Shown here one piece after another: positions 12,818-20,366 of a stretch of 37,973 nucleotides of DNA. The notes under the pieces are model-generated. The model worked only from the letters and a program-made list of their open reading frames with translations. It ran no database searches and had not been told where the DNA came from. Within the stretch, counting starts at the first letter, position 1; every line of letters begins with the position of its first letter. This DNA comes from a virus, in IMG/VR virus record IMGVR_UViG_3300011115_000552, positions 1-37,973 of that record, one strand, 5' to 3'. The translations under genes were made by a program, and so were the position numbers.

Positions 12818-13594
12818 TTAATTAGTATAAGAGAAATTATACAACGCGATTGTTTCTGTGTTTCCGGGGTTGATTGGGGTGCTTTTATCAAAAACTTCCT
12901 CTGCGTAGCCAGCCTCTTGAAAATTAAGGGTATAGAGAGTTAATCCTCCTCGTCTTTCTGTTCGCATTGATACGCACCGATAGCCGAAGTAAAAACCACT
13001 AATCCCGATAAAACTAGTGATAGAAAGATCTGAACCAAGATCGCGGGGATATGATATTTTAAATGACCCCGATCTTCTTGCGGGCGGCATTGTAATGCCT
13101 CTAAAGGTGGTGGGCATTTCTGAAAATAAAAAGGTTGATATTGTTTCGGCCTCTGCTCCTGCGCCTCCTTCGCCCAAAAACTCTAGCTGTACTGTTATCC
13201 CCTTACCATCTATCGCGCCAGAGCCATTTATTGGGAAAAATTGATTTGGTTGTGCCGTGATGATCCCAAAAATAAGGGGGCCAGAGTTGGGAATCAAGGT
13301 GATCTTTGGGGCGTTTGCGTTAATGGCGTTTCTTGTGCCAATAGTTTGAATCACAAATTCAGCTAATCCCCCATTTGCCAGATTGGTTTCGGTGTCGGTG
13401 ACGACATAGTTGCTCTCGGCTGAGAAGGTGTTGGGGGCTATGCCAGAAAACTTGTCATCCTTCTTGGGGAGCAGGGACGCTAGTTGGGCGGTTGTTGCTG
13501 TGTATTGGTATGTAATATAATCAAAGCCATACTCATCTGTTTGAGATTTCTTTGAGTTAAGAACTGGCAATGTACCGATGGTTGATGTGGCCAT
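12818..13594 (-). CDS. Distal tail-type structural protein, 258 aa
   Basis: A beta-rich protein with EYGFDYITYQYTATTAQLAS near the start and many Gly/Thr/Ile strands. It is the first gene after the tape measure, where distal tail or baseplate hub proteins are encoded in siphoviruses. No specific family was recognised by eye. Confidence 0.6.
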   Translation of the reverse strand: MATSTIGTLPVLNSKKSQTDEYGFDYITYQYTATTAQLASLLPKKDDKFSGIAPNTFSAESNYVVTDTETNLANGGLAEFVIQTIGTRNAINANAPKITLIPNSGPLIFGIITAQPNQFFPINGSGAIDGKGITVQLEFLGEGGAGAEAETISTFLFSEMPTTFRGITMPPARRSGSFKISYPRDLGSDLSITSFIGISGFYFGYRCVSMRTERRGGLTLYTLNFQEAGYAEEVFDKSTPINPGNTETIALYNFSYTN

Positions 13595-13598
13595 ATAA

Positions 13599-15329
13599 TT
13601 ATTTTACAAAAGCGTAAGTACGCATCTCTTTGAGGTTGTCATCTAGTAGGTCGTAAATGTCTCCGAGTCCTTTTTCTCCTCCTGCCTTAGCCCCTCCCTT
13701 GCCCCCGCCTCCGCCACCGCCTCCTTCTTGAGCACCCCTCTTTATTTTGTCATCTAGGTCTCCAACAGATTTTCCCAAGTCAGAAAAGTCATCCCCAAGA
13801 TTACTCGCCTCTCCTCCTGTATTCATGAAGTCATCAACCATACTCCCAGAGTTTTTTGTTATGCTGTCGGCTAAGTTATTGGCATCCTTCATTACATTAT
13901 CGAAAGATGGCAATAAATCAGACATACTAGAACTAAAGTCATTTGTGGCCTTGCTTGCTGACGAACTGCTTTTCTTGAAGTCACCTAGTTGCTTTTTTGC
14001 TTCTGCTAGTCTGTCATTATATTGTTTAAGACCCTGCGAATTGGCTCCCTCCAATCCTCGTACTTGTTTCCGTCTTTCAGCAATCTCATTATCTACAGCA
14101 TTACGATCAGAGCTTTGACCCTTTTCCTTTAATTGTTTTGCTACATTATCTCTAAATATTTCGGCTTCTTGTTGCTTGCGTTTTTCAAATTCTCTTTCCG
14201 CCCGTGCCGCCGCCCCAACCTCTGCCGATGTTTGGCGTTGTCCGGGGCCACGAGTAGATAAACCCGGAACTTGGCCATTATATTTTGCCGTTCCTCCACC
14301 GCCTCCACTAAAACCCCCGCCCCCACCACCCCCTCCGCCTCCCCCACCTCCTCCTCCACTAAGCGGAGCCGCTTTTGCCGCCTCTAGTTCGTCTTGAAGT
14401 CCTTTTTGTTTGTCTGCTAAATCTTGTTCTGCTTTAAGGTTTGCGTCTATCCTCTTTTGTGTAGCTTCTTGAGCCTTCACCTCTGCATCGTATAGATCGT
14501 TGAATCTTTTCTGTTGTGCTACACCAAGTTCTTGTTCTTTTTTGATTTGTGCATCTATTTCTTTTTGCCGTGTACTAGCATTTTCAGTTTCGGTCTTATT
14601 TCTATCATCAGCAAATTTTGCCCTTATTTCGTCTGCTTGTATCGCATATTTTCGAGTGATTGCTAGGGCTGTCTCGCTTTCGTGAATAGCACTAACTCCG
14701 TCTAGCTCCTTAGCTAAGGCTCTTGAGTTTAATTCAAGTGCCTTATTTTCTGCATCAAGCCCTTGCATCTTTTGCAAATGAGCCAATTCTGATTCTGCCC
14801 CAAGTCGCTTAATTTCTTTTGCTTGGTTCTCAACAAGCAAAGCCTGTATATCCATCACGGCGGTAGATTGGGTGATGGCGTTAATTATGTTATCGAGAGG
14901 AGATTCATTGATTTCCTTTATTTTCTTTCTTATCGTCTCTGCTACTGACTCAAAGTTCTTTGCTTGTGCCGTGGCCTCCGCAAAGCTCATCGCCTTCGAT
15001 GCCTTGTCCATCCCTGCAAATGCTTCGGCTACTGCCTTTTCTGATTCCTTTACCGCTTGATTGATTTTATTGAAAGAATCAATTAGGGTCTTGCCAGCTA
15101 TAATAATTGCCGTACCAGCTATTGATGAACCAAGGACTTGACCGAACGCTCCTAGCGCAGACGAGGCGATGTCCGTTCCATCTTTTGCCTCAGATAACCC
15201 CTTAACAAAGTTCTTTAATGCGCCAGACGCTTTTTTAGATGACACATCTAGGCCACCCAGACTCTTATCATACTGACGCACCCCCGAATCATCGGCTTGC
15301 GTTTCGATCTTAAAGATTAGCGGTTCCAT
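13599..15329 (-). CDS. Tail tape measure protein, 576 aa, with poly-Gly hinges
   Basis: Features of a tape measure are present: an N-terminal opening (FKIETQADDSGVRQYDKSLG) followed by long helices rich in Ala/Lys/Glu/Gln, a hydrophobic stretch near residues 85-110 (LGSSIAGTAIIIAGKTLI) and a long coiled coil up to about residue 320. Unusually, an uninterrupted run of Gly follows, then a second Gly-rich block near residue 540. At 576 residues it predicts a fairly short tail if the common ratio of about 0.15 nm per residue holds. It lies downstream of the G/GT chaperone genes as expected. Its ATG overlaps the preceding TAA by one base (TAATG). Confidence 0.75.
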   Translation of the reverse strand: MEPLIFKIETQADDSGVRQYDKSLGGLDVSSKKASGALKNFVKGLSEAKDGTDIASSALGAFGQVLGSSIAGTAIIIAGKTLIDSFNKINQAVKESEKAVAEAFAGMDKASKAMSFAEATAQAKNFESVAETIRKKIKEINESPLDNIINAITQSTAVMDIQALLVENQAKEIKRLGAESELAHLQKMQGLDAENKALELNSRALAKELDGVSAIHESETALAITRKYAIQADEIRAKFADDRNKTETENASTRQKEIDAQIKKEQELGVAQQKRFNDLYDAEVKAQEATQKRIDANLKAEQDLADKQKGLQDELEAAKAAPLSGGGGGGGGGGGGGGGFSGGGGGTAKYNGQVPGLSTRGPGQRQTSAEVGAAARAEREFEKRKQQEAEIFRDNVAKQLKEKGQSSDRNAVDNEIAERRKQVRGLEGANSQGLKQYNDRLAEAKKQLGDFKKSSSSASKATNDFSSSMSDLLPSFDNVMKDANNLADSITKNSGSMVDDFMNTGGEASNLGDDFSDLGKSVGDLDDKIKRGAQEGGGGGGGGKGGAKAGGEKGLGDIYDLLDDNLKEMRTYAFVK

Positions 15330-16201
15330 TAGACTGCCTTCACATTCATTTTCTTACCAAACCACGCCGCAGAATTTCTCTTGATCACAAGCTCATACAT
15401 TGATTTTATCTCTGCATCAACTCCCATCCGTAAGCCAGACTCTTGAATGGCTCGTGCTTTGGCAATATCGTTTTGGCTACGCATGGGTGTTCCCTTGTAT
15501 CGAAGGTCAAACACACCAGCCCCATTCCATATCGTGAAAATAGATTGACCCGGAGCAACCCTATCTATTGTTGCCCCTCCTCCGTATGCCTTGCCAGAAA
15601 GTCTTTCAAGTGTAGCTGGGCCAAAGTCTCCCCTGCCGAATGGTCTGCCTAAAGCGGCAGAGGCACAAGCCCAGCCAATCCTCAAGAACTTCGAGCCTCT
15701 AGCCCTTGCCTTTAGAAAGGCTTTCGTCTTGCCATCCATAAACCCACCGCCCTTGCCAGCCTTCTTGTCTGCCTTGATTGGCTTGAGTCTGTACTGAGTT
15801 TGTTTCACATAATCATCTGCCCCTGTGTTGCTAAATGATTTCTTCTTAGATATTTTCATTCCAACAACATATTTCCTCGAACCACCAAGAGGCAAAAGCC
15901 CCATATTCTTCCTCTGCCAATTCATTAGTTTATACAAACCAATCCATTGTGTGTTGCCAGTTCTCTTCTTCCCGCCATCTTTAGTGATTGGAAGTGAACT
16001 TAATTCATTTCTTATGTTCTGTTGTGGGGAAAAATAAGTATTTTGTGCGGCTTTAAAAGCTATGTTTGCCATCTTTTCTTTTACCGATTCAAATACAGAC
16101 TGATTTCTAACCTTTACATAAGCCTCTAAAGCCTGTTTTACTGCATCAACATTAGAGATAATGCCTCCATCCTTGCCCACGGATGCGGTTAAAATATTCA
16201 T
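15329..16201 (-). CDS. Tail assembly region protein, 290 aa
   Basis: A basic, Lys/Gly-rich protein lying between the chaperone and tape measure genes. It has an N-terminal helical part (VDAVKQALEAYVKVRNQS) and a middle segment with GKGGGFMDGKTKAFLKARAR. I do not recognise the family. Position suggests a tail component or chaperone acting with the tape measure. ATG 16201 is chosen; an in-frame GTG at 16207 is an alternative. Confidence 0.6.
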   Translation of the reverse strand: MNILTASVGKDGGIISNVDAVKQALEAYVKVRNQSVFESVKEKMANIAFKAAQNTYFSPQQNIRNELSSLPITKDGGKKRTGNTQWIGLYKLMNWQRKNMGLLPLGGSRKYVVGMKISKKKSFSNTGADDYVKQTQYRLKPIKADKKAGKGGGFMDGKTKAFLKARARGSKFLRIGWACASAALGRPFGRGDFGPATLERLSGKAYGGGATIDRVAPGQSIFTIWNGAGVFDLRYKGTPMRSQNDIAKARAIQESGLRMGVDAEIKSMYELVIKRNSAAWFGKKMNVKAV

Positions 16202-16221
16202 TGCCACAAAATTAGCTGATG

Positions 16222-16808
16222 TTAAACATCAATCCCCATCAGTTTTGCCATCTCTAACTTGTCTGATGAGGTAGCGGAGGTTTCCCGCATTAACCGATAG
16301 CCCTCTTCATAAAGGTAGGTGTGAGTTGCTTGGTTAAGGAGTCGAACTGGAATGTTCCAAAGCATATAGTCTAAACTCCATCCAGTTTTCTCGGCCAGCG
16401 CAAAGAGGGTGTAAGCCGTCCACGCTGGCGTTAGTCGTTTCCCGGTATAACATTCCCAGACGATACAACGGAAACTTTTGCCCTAGACGCTTCTTCGATC
16501 ATTTCTGAAACTATGTTTGTGGCTAGGGTTCTGTCATCCTCTGTCTTATCCTCTATCCACCCAAGCAACTGATCTCTAAACTCGTCCTTATTCCACGCCA
16601 GTTTGATTGCTTCCTTGCGATTCTTGGCGATCAGAATATGGATGTAGAGGAAAGCCCATATAAAATATACAGAGGAGTCTTGCGGTTCTTTGCATTGAAG
16701 CATCAAAAGGCGAGAGCCTTCTGTATATTCAGCGATTGCGTCCCCCTTGTAATCCCTACCGGGCTTTACAAAGCTACCATTCAGTTCGTCATCTAGGATT
16801 TCATTCAT
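16222..16808 (-). CDS. Tail assembly chaperone GT-type fusion made by -1 frameshift
   Basis: Reading the 16431-16808 gene to the slippery GGGAAAC and slipping back one base opens a second frame of 71 codons ending at TAA 16222. The combined product has 195 residues. The extension begins RLTPAWTAYTLFALAEKTGW and has its own helical, Trp/Tyr-rich composition with no earlier stop. Length and arrangement match lambda gpGT, which brings tail tube and tape measure together. Without the frameshift this 208-base stretch would be non-coding, which is itself evidence for the fusion. Confidence 0.9.
16394..16443 (-). promoter_or_regulatory. Programmed -1 ribosomal frameshift signal
   Basis: The heptamer G GGA AAC (16443-16437) is in the correct phase for an X XXY YYZ slip in the chaperone gene. 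Seven bases downstream a GC-rich stem begins: GCCAGCG (16429-16423) pairs perfectly with CGCTGGC (16400-16394), closed inside by one extra T-G pair, around a 20-base loop. The zero-frame stop TAA lies between heptamer and stem. Slip site, spacer and stem all fall within values known for efficient -1 frameshifting. Confidence 0.92.
16431..16808 (-). CDS. Tail assembly chaperone G-type, 125 aa
   Basis: This is the short, zero-frame product of the chaperone gene. It is acidic and helical (ILDDELNGSFVKPG at the start, FIWAFLYIHILIAKNRKEAI in the middle) and ends a few residues after the slippery site. In lambda-like phages the G protein is made in excess over GT, both coat the tape measure, and neither stays in the virion. 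Its location two genes downstream of the putative tail tube gene and just before the tape measure block is standard. Confidence 0.85.
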   Translation of the reverse strand: MNEILDDELNGSFVKPGRDYKGDAIAEYTEGSRLLMLQCKEPQDSSVYFIWAFLYIHILIAKNRKEAIKLAWNKDEFRDQLLGWIEDKTEDDRTLATNIVSEMIEEASRAKVSVVSSGNVIPGND

Positions 16809-16809
16809 A

Positions 16810-17190
16810 TTACATTGCCCTTAATATAGCCCTTTTCAATTCTGGTTTTGCGTTTACTGGAACGAGGAGCGTCTGCCCCCCTTTTGAAATAATTTGAATA
16901 GGCTCCGTTCTCTTACATAGCCCGAGCAAGGTCTCACGATTCTCCAAGGCCGCGCGAACATAAAGTATGGGGGATTCTGGGTCAGCCGTCACCTCTGACC
17001 ACTTACATTCCATTTGTTTCTTTGCCTCTGCGCTACCAGTTCCAGCGTTAAACCAGAAAGTTACCTGCCTAGTTCCGTCTTGTTTTACTATATTCGTTAC
17101 TGGGTCGGATTGGCGAAGGGTTGCACCGAAAGCGGCCACGCAAGCGGCTACTTTGAGATTCGTTGTTCCCCAATAAGTAGTGCCTTCCAT
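16810..17190 (-). CDS. Tail-region structural protein, 126 aa
   Basis: The protein has alternating strands and helices (TTYWGTTNLKVAACVAAFGA, then QVTFWFNAGTGS and LYVRAALENRETLLGLC). No family was recognised. It sits between the tube and chaperone genes and ends one base before the chaperone start, so it is probably a tail component. The hairpin at 17207-17227 precedes it. Confidence 0.6.
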   Translation of the reverse strand: MEGTTYWGTTNLKVAACVAAFGATLRQSDPVTNIVKQDGTRQVTFWFNAGTGSAEAKKQMECKWSEVTADPESPILYVRAALENRETLLGLCKRTEPIQIISKGGQTLLVPVNAKPELKRAILRAM

Positions 17191-17206
17191 AAGATTAGGA
17201 TTTCAT

Positions 17207-17227
17207 TAAGAAGCGGGTTGCTTCTTA
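17207..17227 (-). other. Stem-loop over the tail-tube stop codon
   Basis: TAAGAAGC (17227-17220) and GCTTCTTA (17214-17207) form a perfect eight-pair stem around the loop AACCC. The TAA stop of the tail tube gene is the first three bases of the stem. No U-run follows, so it is not a normal intrinsic terminator. It may stabilise the abundant tube mRNA or reduce readthrough to the next gene. Confidence 0.5.
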
Positions 17228-17569
17228 GCTTACATTCGGATAGCCAGTAGCGGAAATGTCGAGCATCACGAACGCACTATTCGATTTGTTGAGCGTCAAC
17301 GAATCAATCCTGCAAGTTCCAACCGTAGTCGCATTGGCAAGGGCGGCAAAAGAACCGCCAACCGTGAGTGAAGTTGAGCCAGTAATCGCAACCGATAGGG
17401 AGTAGGCAGTTGTGGGATTGTAGTATCCGACCGCAGTAATCTCCCCTTGCTGATTCCGAACTTCGTTCTTCTCAACATTGCGCGTCTCGGAGAACGATTG
17501 CACAAGGCCGATCGTCTCTGCGGTTAAACCGAACACAAGCCCAGCCGTGCCGATACTGGTAGCGGCCAT
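17225..17569 (-). CDS. Putative major tail tube protein, 114 aa
   Basis: The short, Thr/Ser/Gly/Val-rich protein (FGLTAETIGLVQSFSETRNV at the start; SLSVAITGSTSLTVG and a DSLTLNKSNSAFVMLDISATGY ending in pieces) looks like a small tail tube fold: an N-terminal arm, a beta-sandwich and a long edge strand. It is encoded two genes before the frameshifted chaperones, the usual place for the tube gene, and is bounded by a 52-base gap upstream and a stable hairpin downstream, as expected for high expression. The role is inferred from context. Confidence 0.6.
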   Translation of the reverse strand: MAATSIGTAGLVFGLTAETIGLVQSFSETRNVEKNEVRNQQGEITAVGYYNPTTAYSLSVAITGSTSLTVGGSFAALANATTVGTCRIDSLTLNKSNSAFVMLDISATGYPNVS

Positions 17570-17621
17570 TAGATTAGAACCTCAAGAAGTTTATAGTTAG
17601 TCATAATCATCTTTGAGAGTG

Positions 17622-17891
17622 TCAAATATGTCTCCCAAGGAAGCGCGCTTTGATCAATTCCCACAGAGTAGAACAGACTGCACCGGAGATCAGGGCGACT
17701 AGCCATAGCTTAGTTTTGATGGTGTGGGCATCGGCCTCTAGCTTTTGTAGTCTCTGGTGGTATTCGACAATCCCTAGCTGACTCTTTTCTAAGAGGCCAA
17801 TCACAAGTCCCTGCCTCTCCTCAATTCTTGCAACCGAAATTCTCACCTCGGATAGACGCTCCGAAAGTTCAGCTACTTGGTCACTACTCAC
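17622..17891 (-). CDS. Coiled-coil protein with C-terminal membrane anchor (XhlA-like), 89 aa
   Basis: Residues 1-60 form a coiled coil (VAELSERLSEVRISVARIEE), followed by KTKLWLVALISGAVCSTLWEL as a single membrane segment near the C-terminus. The layout matches small XhlA/hemolysin-like proteins linked to phage lysis or membrane association. Here it stands inside the tail block, not beside the lysis cassette, which is unusual. The GTG at 17889-17891 overlaps the upstream stop (GTGA) and is taken as the start; TTG 17900 is an alternative. Confidence 0.6.
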   Translation of the reverse strand: MSSDQVAELSERLSEVRISVARIEERQGLVIGLLEKSQLGIVEYHQRLQKLEADAHTIKTKLWLVALISGAVCSTLWELIKARFLGRHI

Positions 17892-18058
17892 TTCCACCAA
17901 TCTGCCGAGTCTTTGGCAAGCCCTAGAATCGCTTTCTGTGCGTCTCTGAGGCTCGTGGTGAGGAATACAGAGGGCTGGCCATCAATGTAACCTAACGATA
18001 CAAAGCCTTCGTCTAGGAGGTATTGGAGGGCTTTGATTGCTTGATCGTCTTTGCTCAT
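17888..18058 (-). CDS. Hypothetical protein, 56 aa
   Basis: A small protein starting MSKDDQAIKALQYLLDEGFV, with an N-terminal helix followed by two strands (VSLGYIDGQPSVFL) and a C-terminal helix. No family was recognised. Its stop overlaps the following GTG as GTGA. Confidence 0.55.
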   Translation of the reverse strand: MSKDDQAIKALQYLLDEGFVSLGYIDGQPSVFLTTSLRDAQKAILGLAKDSADWWK

Positions 18059-18084
18059 GGTCACTTTAATAAAGGGTTTCGTTA

Positions 18085-18291
18085 TTAAACTTTCACCCGC
18101 CTCCACCCCATAACCGCCATAAAATTGTCTGGAAAATCTAGTCCGTCTGGGTTGAGCTTAGTTTCGGTTTTCTCATACCTTAACTTTTTGCGCTTTTCTT
18201 TACACAACGGGAAGGTCGTGATAACTGAACGGCGTTTTACTATATGTGTGCCAAGGGGTTTTAACTTTTTTTGCAAATTAGATGGCTTCAT
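18085..18291 (-). CDS. Hypothetical basic protein, 68 aa
   Basis: A Lys/Arg-rich protein (MKPSNLQKKLKPLGTHIVKR at the start) with FPDNFMAVMGWRRVKV at the end. No family was recognised. The ATG overlaps the stop of a 23-residue micro-ORF as ATGA. It may bind nucleic acid by charge, but this is weak. Confidence 0.5.
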   Translation of the reverse strand: MKPSNLQKKLKPLGTHIVKRRSVITTFPLCKEKRKKLRYEKTETKLNPDGLDFPDNFMAVMGWRRVKV

Positions 18292-18359
18292 TTGACCACC
18301 CCAAAAGACCGTTTCGACATATCTACTCCGGGTTGAATATGGCTGAAATTTTGATTCAT
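18288..18359 (-). CDS. Micro-ORF, 23 aa, in a coupled chain
   Basis: Between the small lipoprotein and the 68-residue protein run two tiny frames: 11 codons (18361-18396) whose ATG overlaps the lipoprotein stop, then this 23-codon frame starting one base after that stop. This frame ends in an ATGA overlap with the next gene. The bases around both junctions share GGTCAAATGA, as if one junction were copied from the other. The peptides may be translational couplers only. Confidence 0.3.
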   Translation of the reverse strand: MNQNFSHIQPGVDMSKRSFGVVK

Positions 18360-18392
18360 ATTATCGGCTGGCTGATATATGAAACGGCTTTT

Positions 18393-18560
18393 TCATTTGA
18401 CCCCTGCCGATTCTGGTTGGGCGGGGCTAAAAGCGGGGGTACGGCCTGCGTCCTCGGCGGCTCCCATGTCGTCATATCTAGGAAGCAAGTTCATGTCCCG
18501 CTGGTCATGTTGCTTAGGACTACATGAGCAGAGCAAGAGGGTGAGGAGGAGGAGGGGCAT
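18393..18560 (-). CDS. Small lipoprotein, 55 aa
   Basis: The product begins MPLLLLTLLLCSCSPKQ: a very short signal sequence ending in a lipobox (LCSC), after which the mature part is polar and Pro-rich. It is probably lipidated. Phage lipoproteins of this sort can exclude superinfecting phages or block receptors, but the location in the tail block gives no direct clue. Its ATG directly follows the stop of the 98-residue gene (TAAATG). Confidence 0.55.
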   Translation of the reverse strand: MPLLLLTLLLCSCSPKQHDQRDMNLLPRYDDMGAAEDAGRTPAFSPAQPESAGVK

Positions 18561-18857
18561 TTACTCGTACCGAATTGCATCGACTTCTTCATTAGTCGTG
18601 CAGTTCAACGCAATCGCCTTGCAGGCCAGATACTTATTTCGGCACTCGTTAACCCAACCAAGAATCTGTGCCTTCTTTTCACCGTCATAGATTCCATTGG
18701 CGCAGTTACGCTCGTCAGTTTCAGTTACCTTTGTGCGGATGAGCTTCGTGGTTTCATCTGCCCAAACTAGCTTACGCTCCTCGATTGCTTCTGTTAAGGT
18801 TCTTGTGTCCTCGACCCGTACAAGTTGCCCATTTTGGTAAATTTCTTCGCGTGGCAT
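18561..18857 (-). CDS. Hypothetical protein, 98 aa
   Basis: A helical, charged protein with four Cys (ERNCANGIYDG and ECRNKYLACKAIALNC regions), TLTEAIEERKLVWADETTKL in the middle and a C-terminal acidic end. The Cys could form disulfides or bind metal. No family was recognised. It directly follows an adhesin-like tail protein and precedes the lipoprotein. Confidence 0.6.
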   Translation of the reverse strand: MPREEIYQNGQLVRVEDTRTLTEAIEERKLVWADETTKLIRTKVTETDERNCANGIYDGEKKAQILGWVNECRNKYLACKAIALNCTTNEEVDAIRYE

Positions 18858-18860
18858 AAG

Positions 18861-19514
18861 TTATCCTATGAAAATTGCTGATTGCGAAGCTGGACCCCCA
18901 GAACCGCTAAAAGTTGCATAATCAACAGATGTACTGGTATAGTCAGTAAGAAGGTTTTGCGTTTGCCCATAAGAGCTTGGGACTGGAAAAGCTGGAGTTC
19001 CGTATTGCGATGTGGGAGTCGCTGATGAAAAACCTCCCATAAATTGTGAAAATATATAATCGTTTGTGCCAGAATTTATATTAAATGATCTTATTGTTCC
19101 GCTGTTGTTTAGGGTTGATCCAGTGGCCTTGATTAAGGCAAAGAAAATCCCGCTAGGTGCTTGCCAAGATGTGCCATAAGAAACAGTTTTAACCCCGCTT
19201 GTCGCCGCATCGATTCCAGTTGCTAGGCTGTTGGGTATTTGTACTCCTACCCTAACCTGCCCATTTACATTTGCTGGATAGTAAAAAGCTAACTGGATTA
19301 CTGGTGTTCCAGTATTTGTCATAGCGGTCACTACTTCAAATTTAGCTGTTGATATTGTTTTTGGAGAATTTAGGAAATATGTCGCCCAACCAGTATAATA
19401 ATTATACAAGCCATTAGTTTGATCGCATCTTCCGTGAGCCATAAATGGCCCGATATATCTGTCTGATGGTACAGATGTGTTTGTGAAACTAGGGATGGAT
19501 TTGAATAATGCCAT
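18861..19514 (-). CDS. Tail-associated, adhesin-like protein, 217 aa
   Basis: The protein is rich in Ser, Thr, Gly, Tyr and Asn with no long helices. It starts FKSIPSFTNTSVPSDRYIGP, which recalls capsid- or tail-bound decoration proteins. Such beta-sandwich proteins on phages often bind receptors or surface glycans. No named family was recognised. It is followed by another beta-rich gene upstream, suggesting a small adhesion module away from the distal tail genes. Confidence 0.55.
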   Translation of the reverse strand: MALFKSIPSFTNTSVPSDRYIGPFMAHGRCDQTNGLYNYYTGWATYFLNSPKTISTAKFEVVTAMTNTGTPVIQLAFYYPANVNGQVRVGVQIPNSLATGIDAATSGVKTVSYGTSWQAPSGIFFALIKATGSTLNNSGTIRSFNINSGTNDYIFSQFMGGFSSATPTSQYGTPAFPVPSSYGQTQNLLTDYTSTSVDYATFSGSGGPASQSAIFIG

Positions 19515-19523
19515 CGCCTACTC

Positions 19524-20351
19524 CTAGCTTACTTGCGTCACTCGTGCCGTGCCAGCCGTGGCGAATACGGCCGAGTGGGTGATCGTCGTTTGATGATTTG
19601 GCACCTCGTAATAATCTCCCGCCGATAGGCGAACTTGATAGGCGATGGTGGTACAAGTGGCTCCGGGTGCGATATGAAGGTTGCCAGCTCCCTCGTTAAA
19701 AATAGTTAGCACTTCCCTTGTCGCATTGTAATTAGCCAGCACGGTAGAAGCGGTGGTGCTGGTGAAGTTAGAGGTGGTGACTGCCGTGCCTTGGACGGCG
19801 AAAGTGTTGGCGGTGACTGTGCCAGAGATGGGAAGGAGATTATTTGACGCAAACGCACCATTGCCATTTCCAACAATAACGCAGTCACCATCCTCTGATA
19901 ATGGAACTGCTTGCCACGCTCCATTTGTTGTATCGTAACCAACAAGTGCAGTAGGATACTTGGTTGTATTGACCAGTTGAGAGCCAGCCGTAACTGCTTG
20001 TATATTTGAAACAGTTACAACTCCGCTAATTGGAATATTTTCATTATTGAAAGATGAAATACGGAACGGAACATCAATGCCGATTGCACTCCCCTCATCA
20101 TCCATTAGCTGTGTGCTTACACCCCCATACCCGCTTATCGGTAAATTTCCCGCCGTTACCGTGCCAGAGATGGGTTGTGTTGCTGGAAAGTTAGAGATTG
20201 AAACAACGCTTCCACTTACCGCACTTCGCATATCCGTGATGGCTTGCGTTCCAAGGCTTACAACTGTGTGAGCAGTAATGTGTTGACCGCTTGAAAGGAT
20301 GGTTGAAAGGGTAGTTGCTGTTTGTGTTCCGTCTAAAATTGCTAAGGCCAT
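19524..20351 (-). CDS. Repetitive beta-structured phage surface protein, 275 aa
   Basis: Repeats of the type PISGTVTAGNLPISG, IPISGVVTVSN and LPISGTVTAN recur through the first 180 residues. This beta-repeat pattern is familiar from phage head or tail fibre-like proteins. The last 80 residues (VLTIFNEGAGNLHIAPGATC and SAGDYYEVPN) match a compact beta domain seen at the C-terminus of such proteins. It is probably virion-exposed. AAAGGAAC precedes the ATG. Confidence 0.6.
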   Translation of the reverse strand: MALAILDGTQTATTLSTILSSGQHITAHTVVSLGTQAITDMRSAVSGSVVSISNFPATQPISGTVTAGNLPISGYGGVSTQLMDDEGSAIGIDVPFRISSFNNENIPISGVVTVSNIQAVTAGSQLVNTTKYPTALVGYDTTNGAWQAVPLSEDGDCVIVGNGNGAFASNNLLPISGTVTANTFAVQGTAVTTSNFTSTTASTVLANYNATREVLTIFNEGAGNLHIAPGATCTTIAYQVRLSAGDYYEVPNHQTTITHSAVFATAGTARVTQVS

Positions 20352-20366
20352 ATGGTAGTTCCTTTG

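Noticed and set aside
17600-17625. TTGACA (minus) in front of the tail tube gene as a promoter
   Set aside because: The -35 is perfect but the best -10 at 15-17 bases (TATGAC) is weak; TATAAA lies 24 bases away. Not enough for a call.
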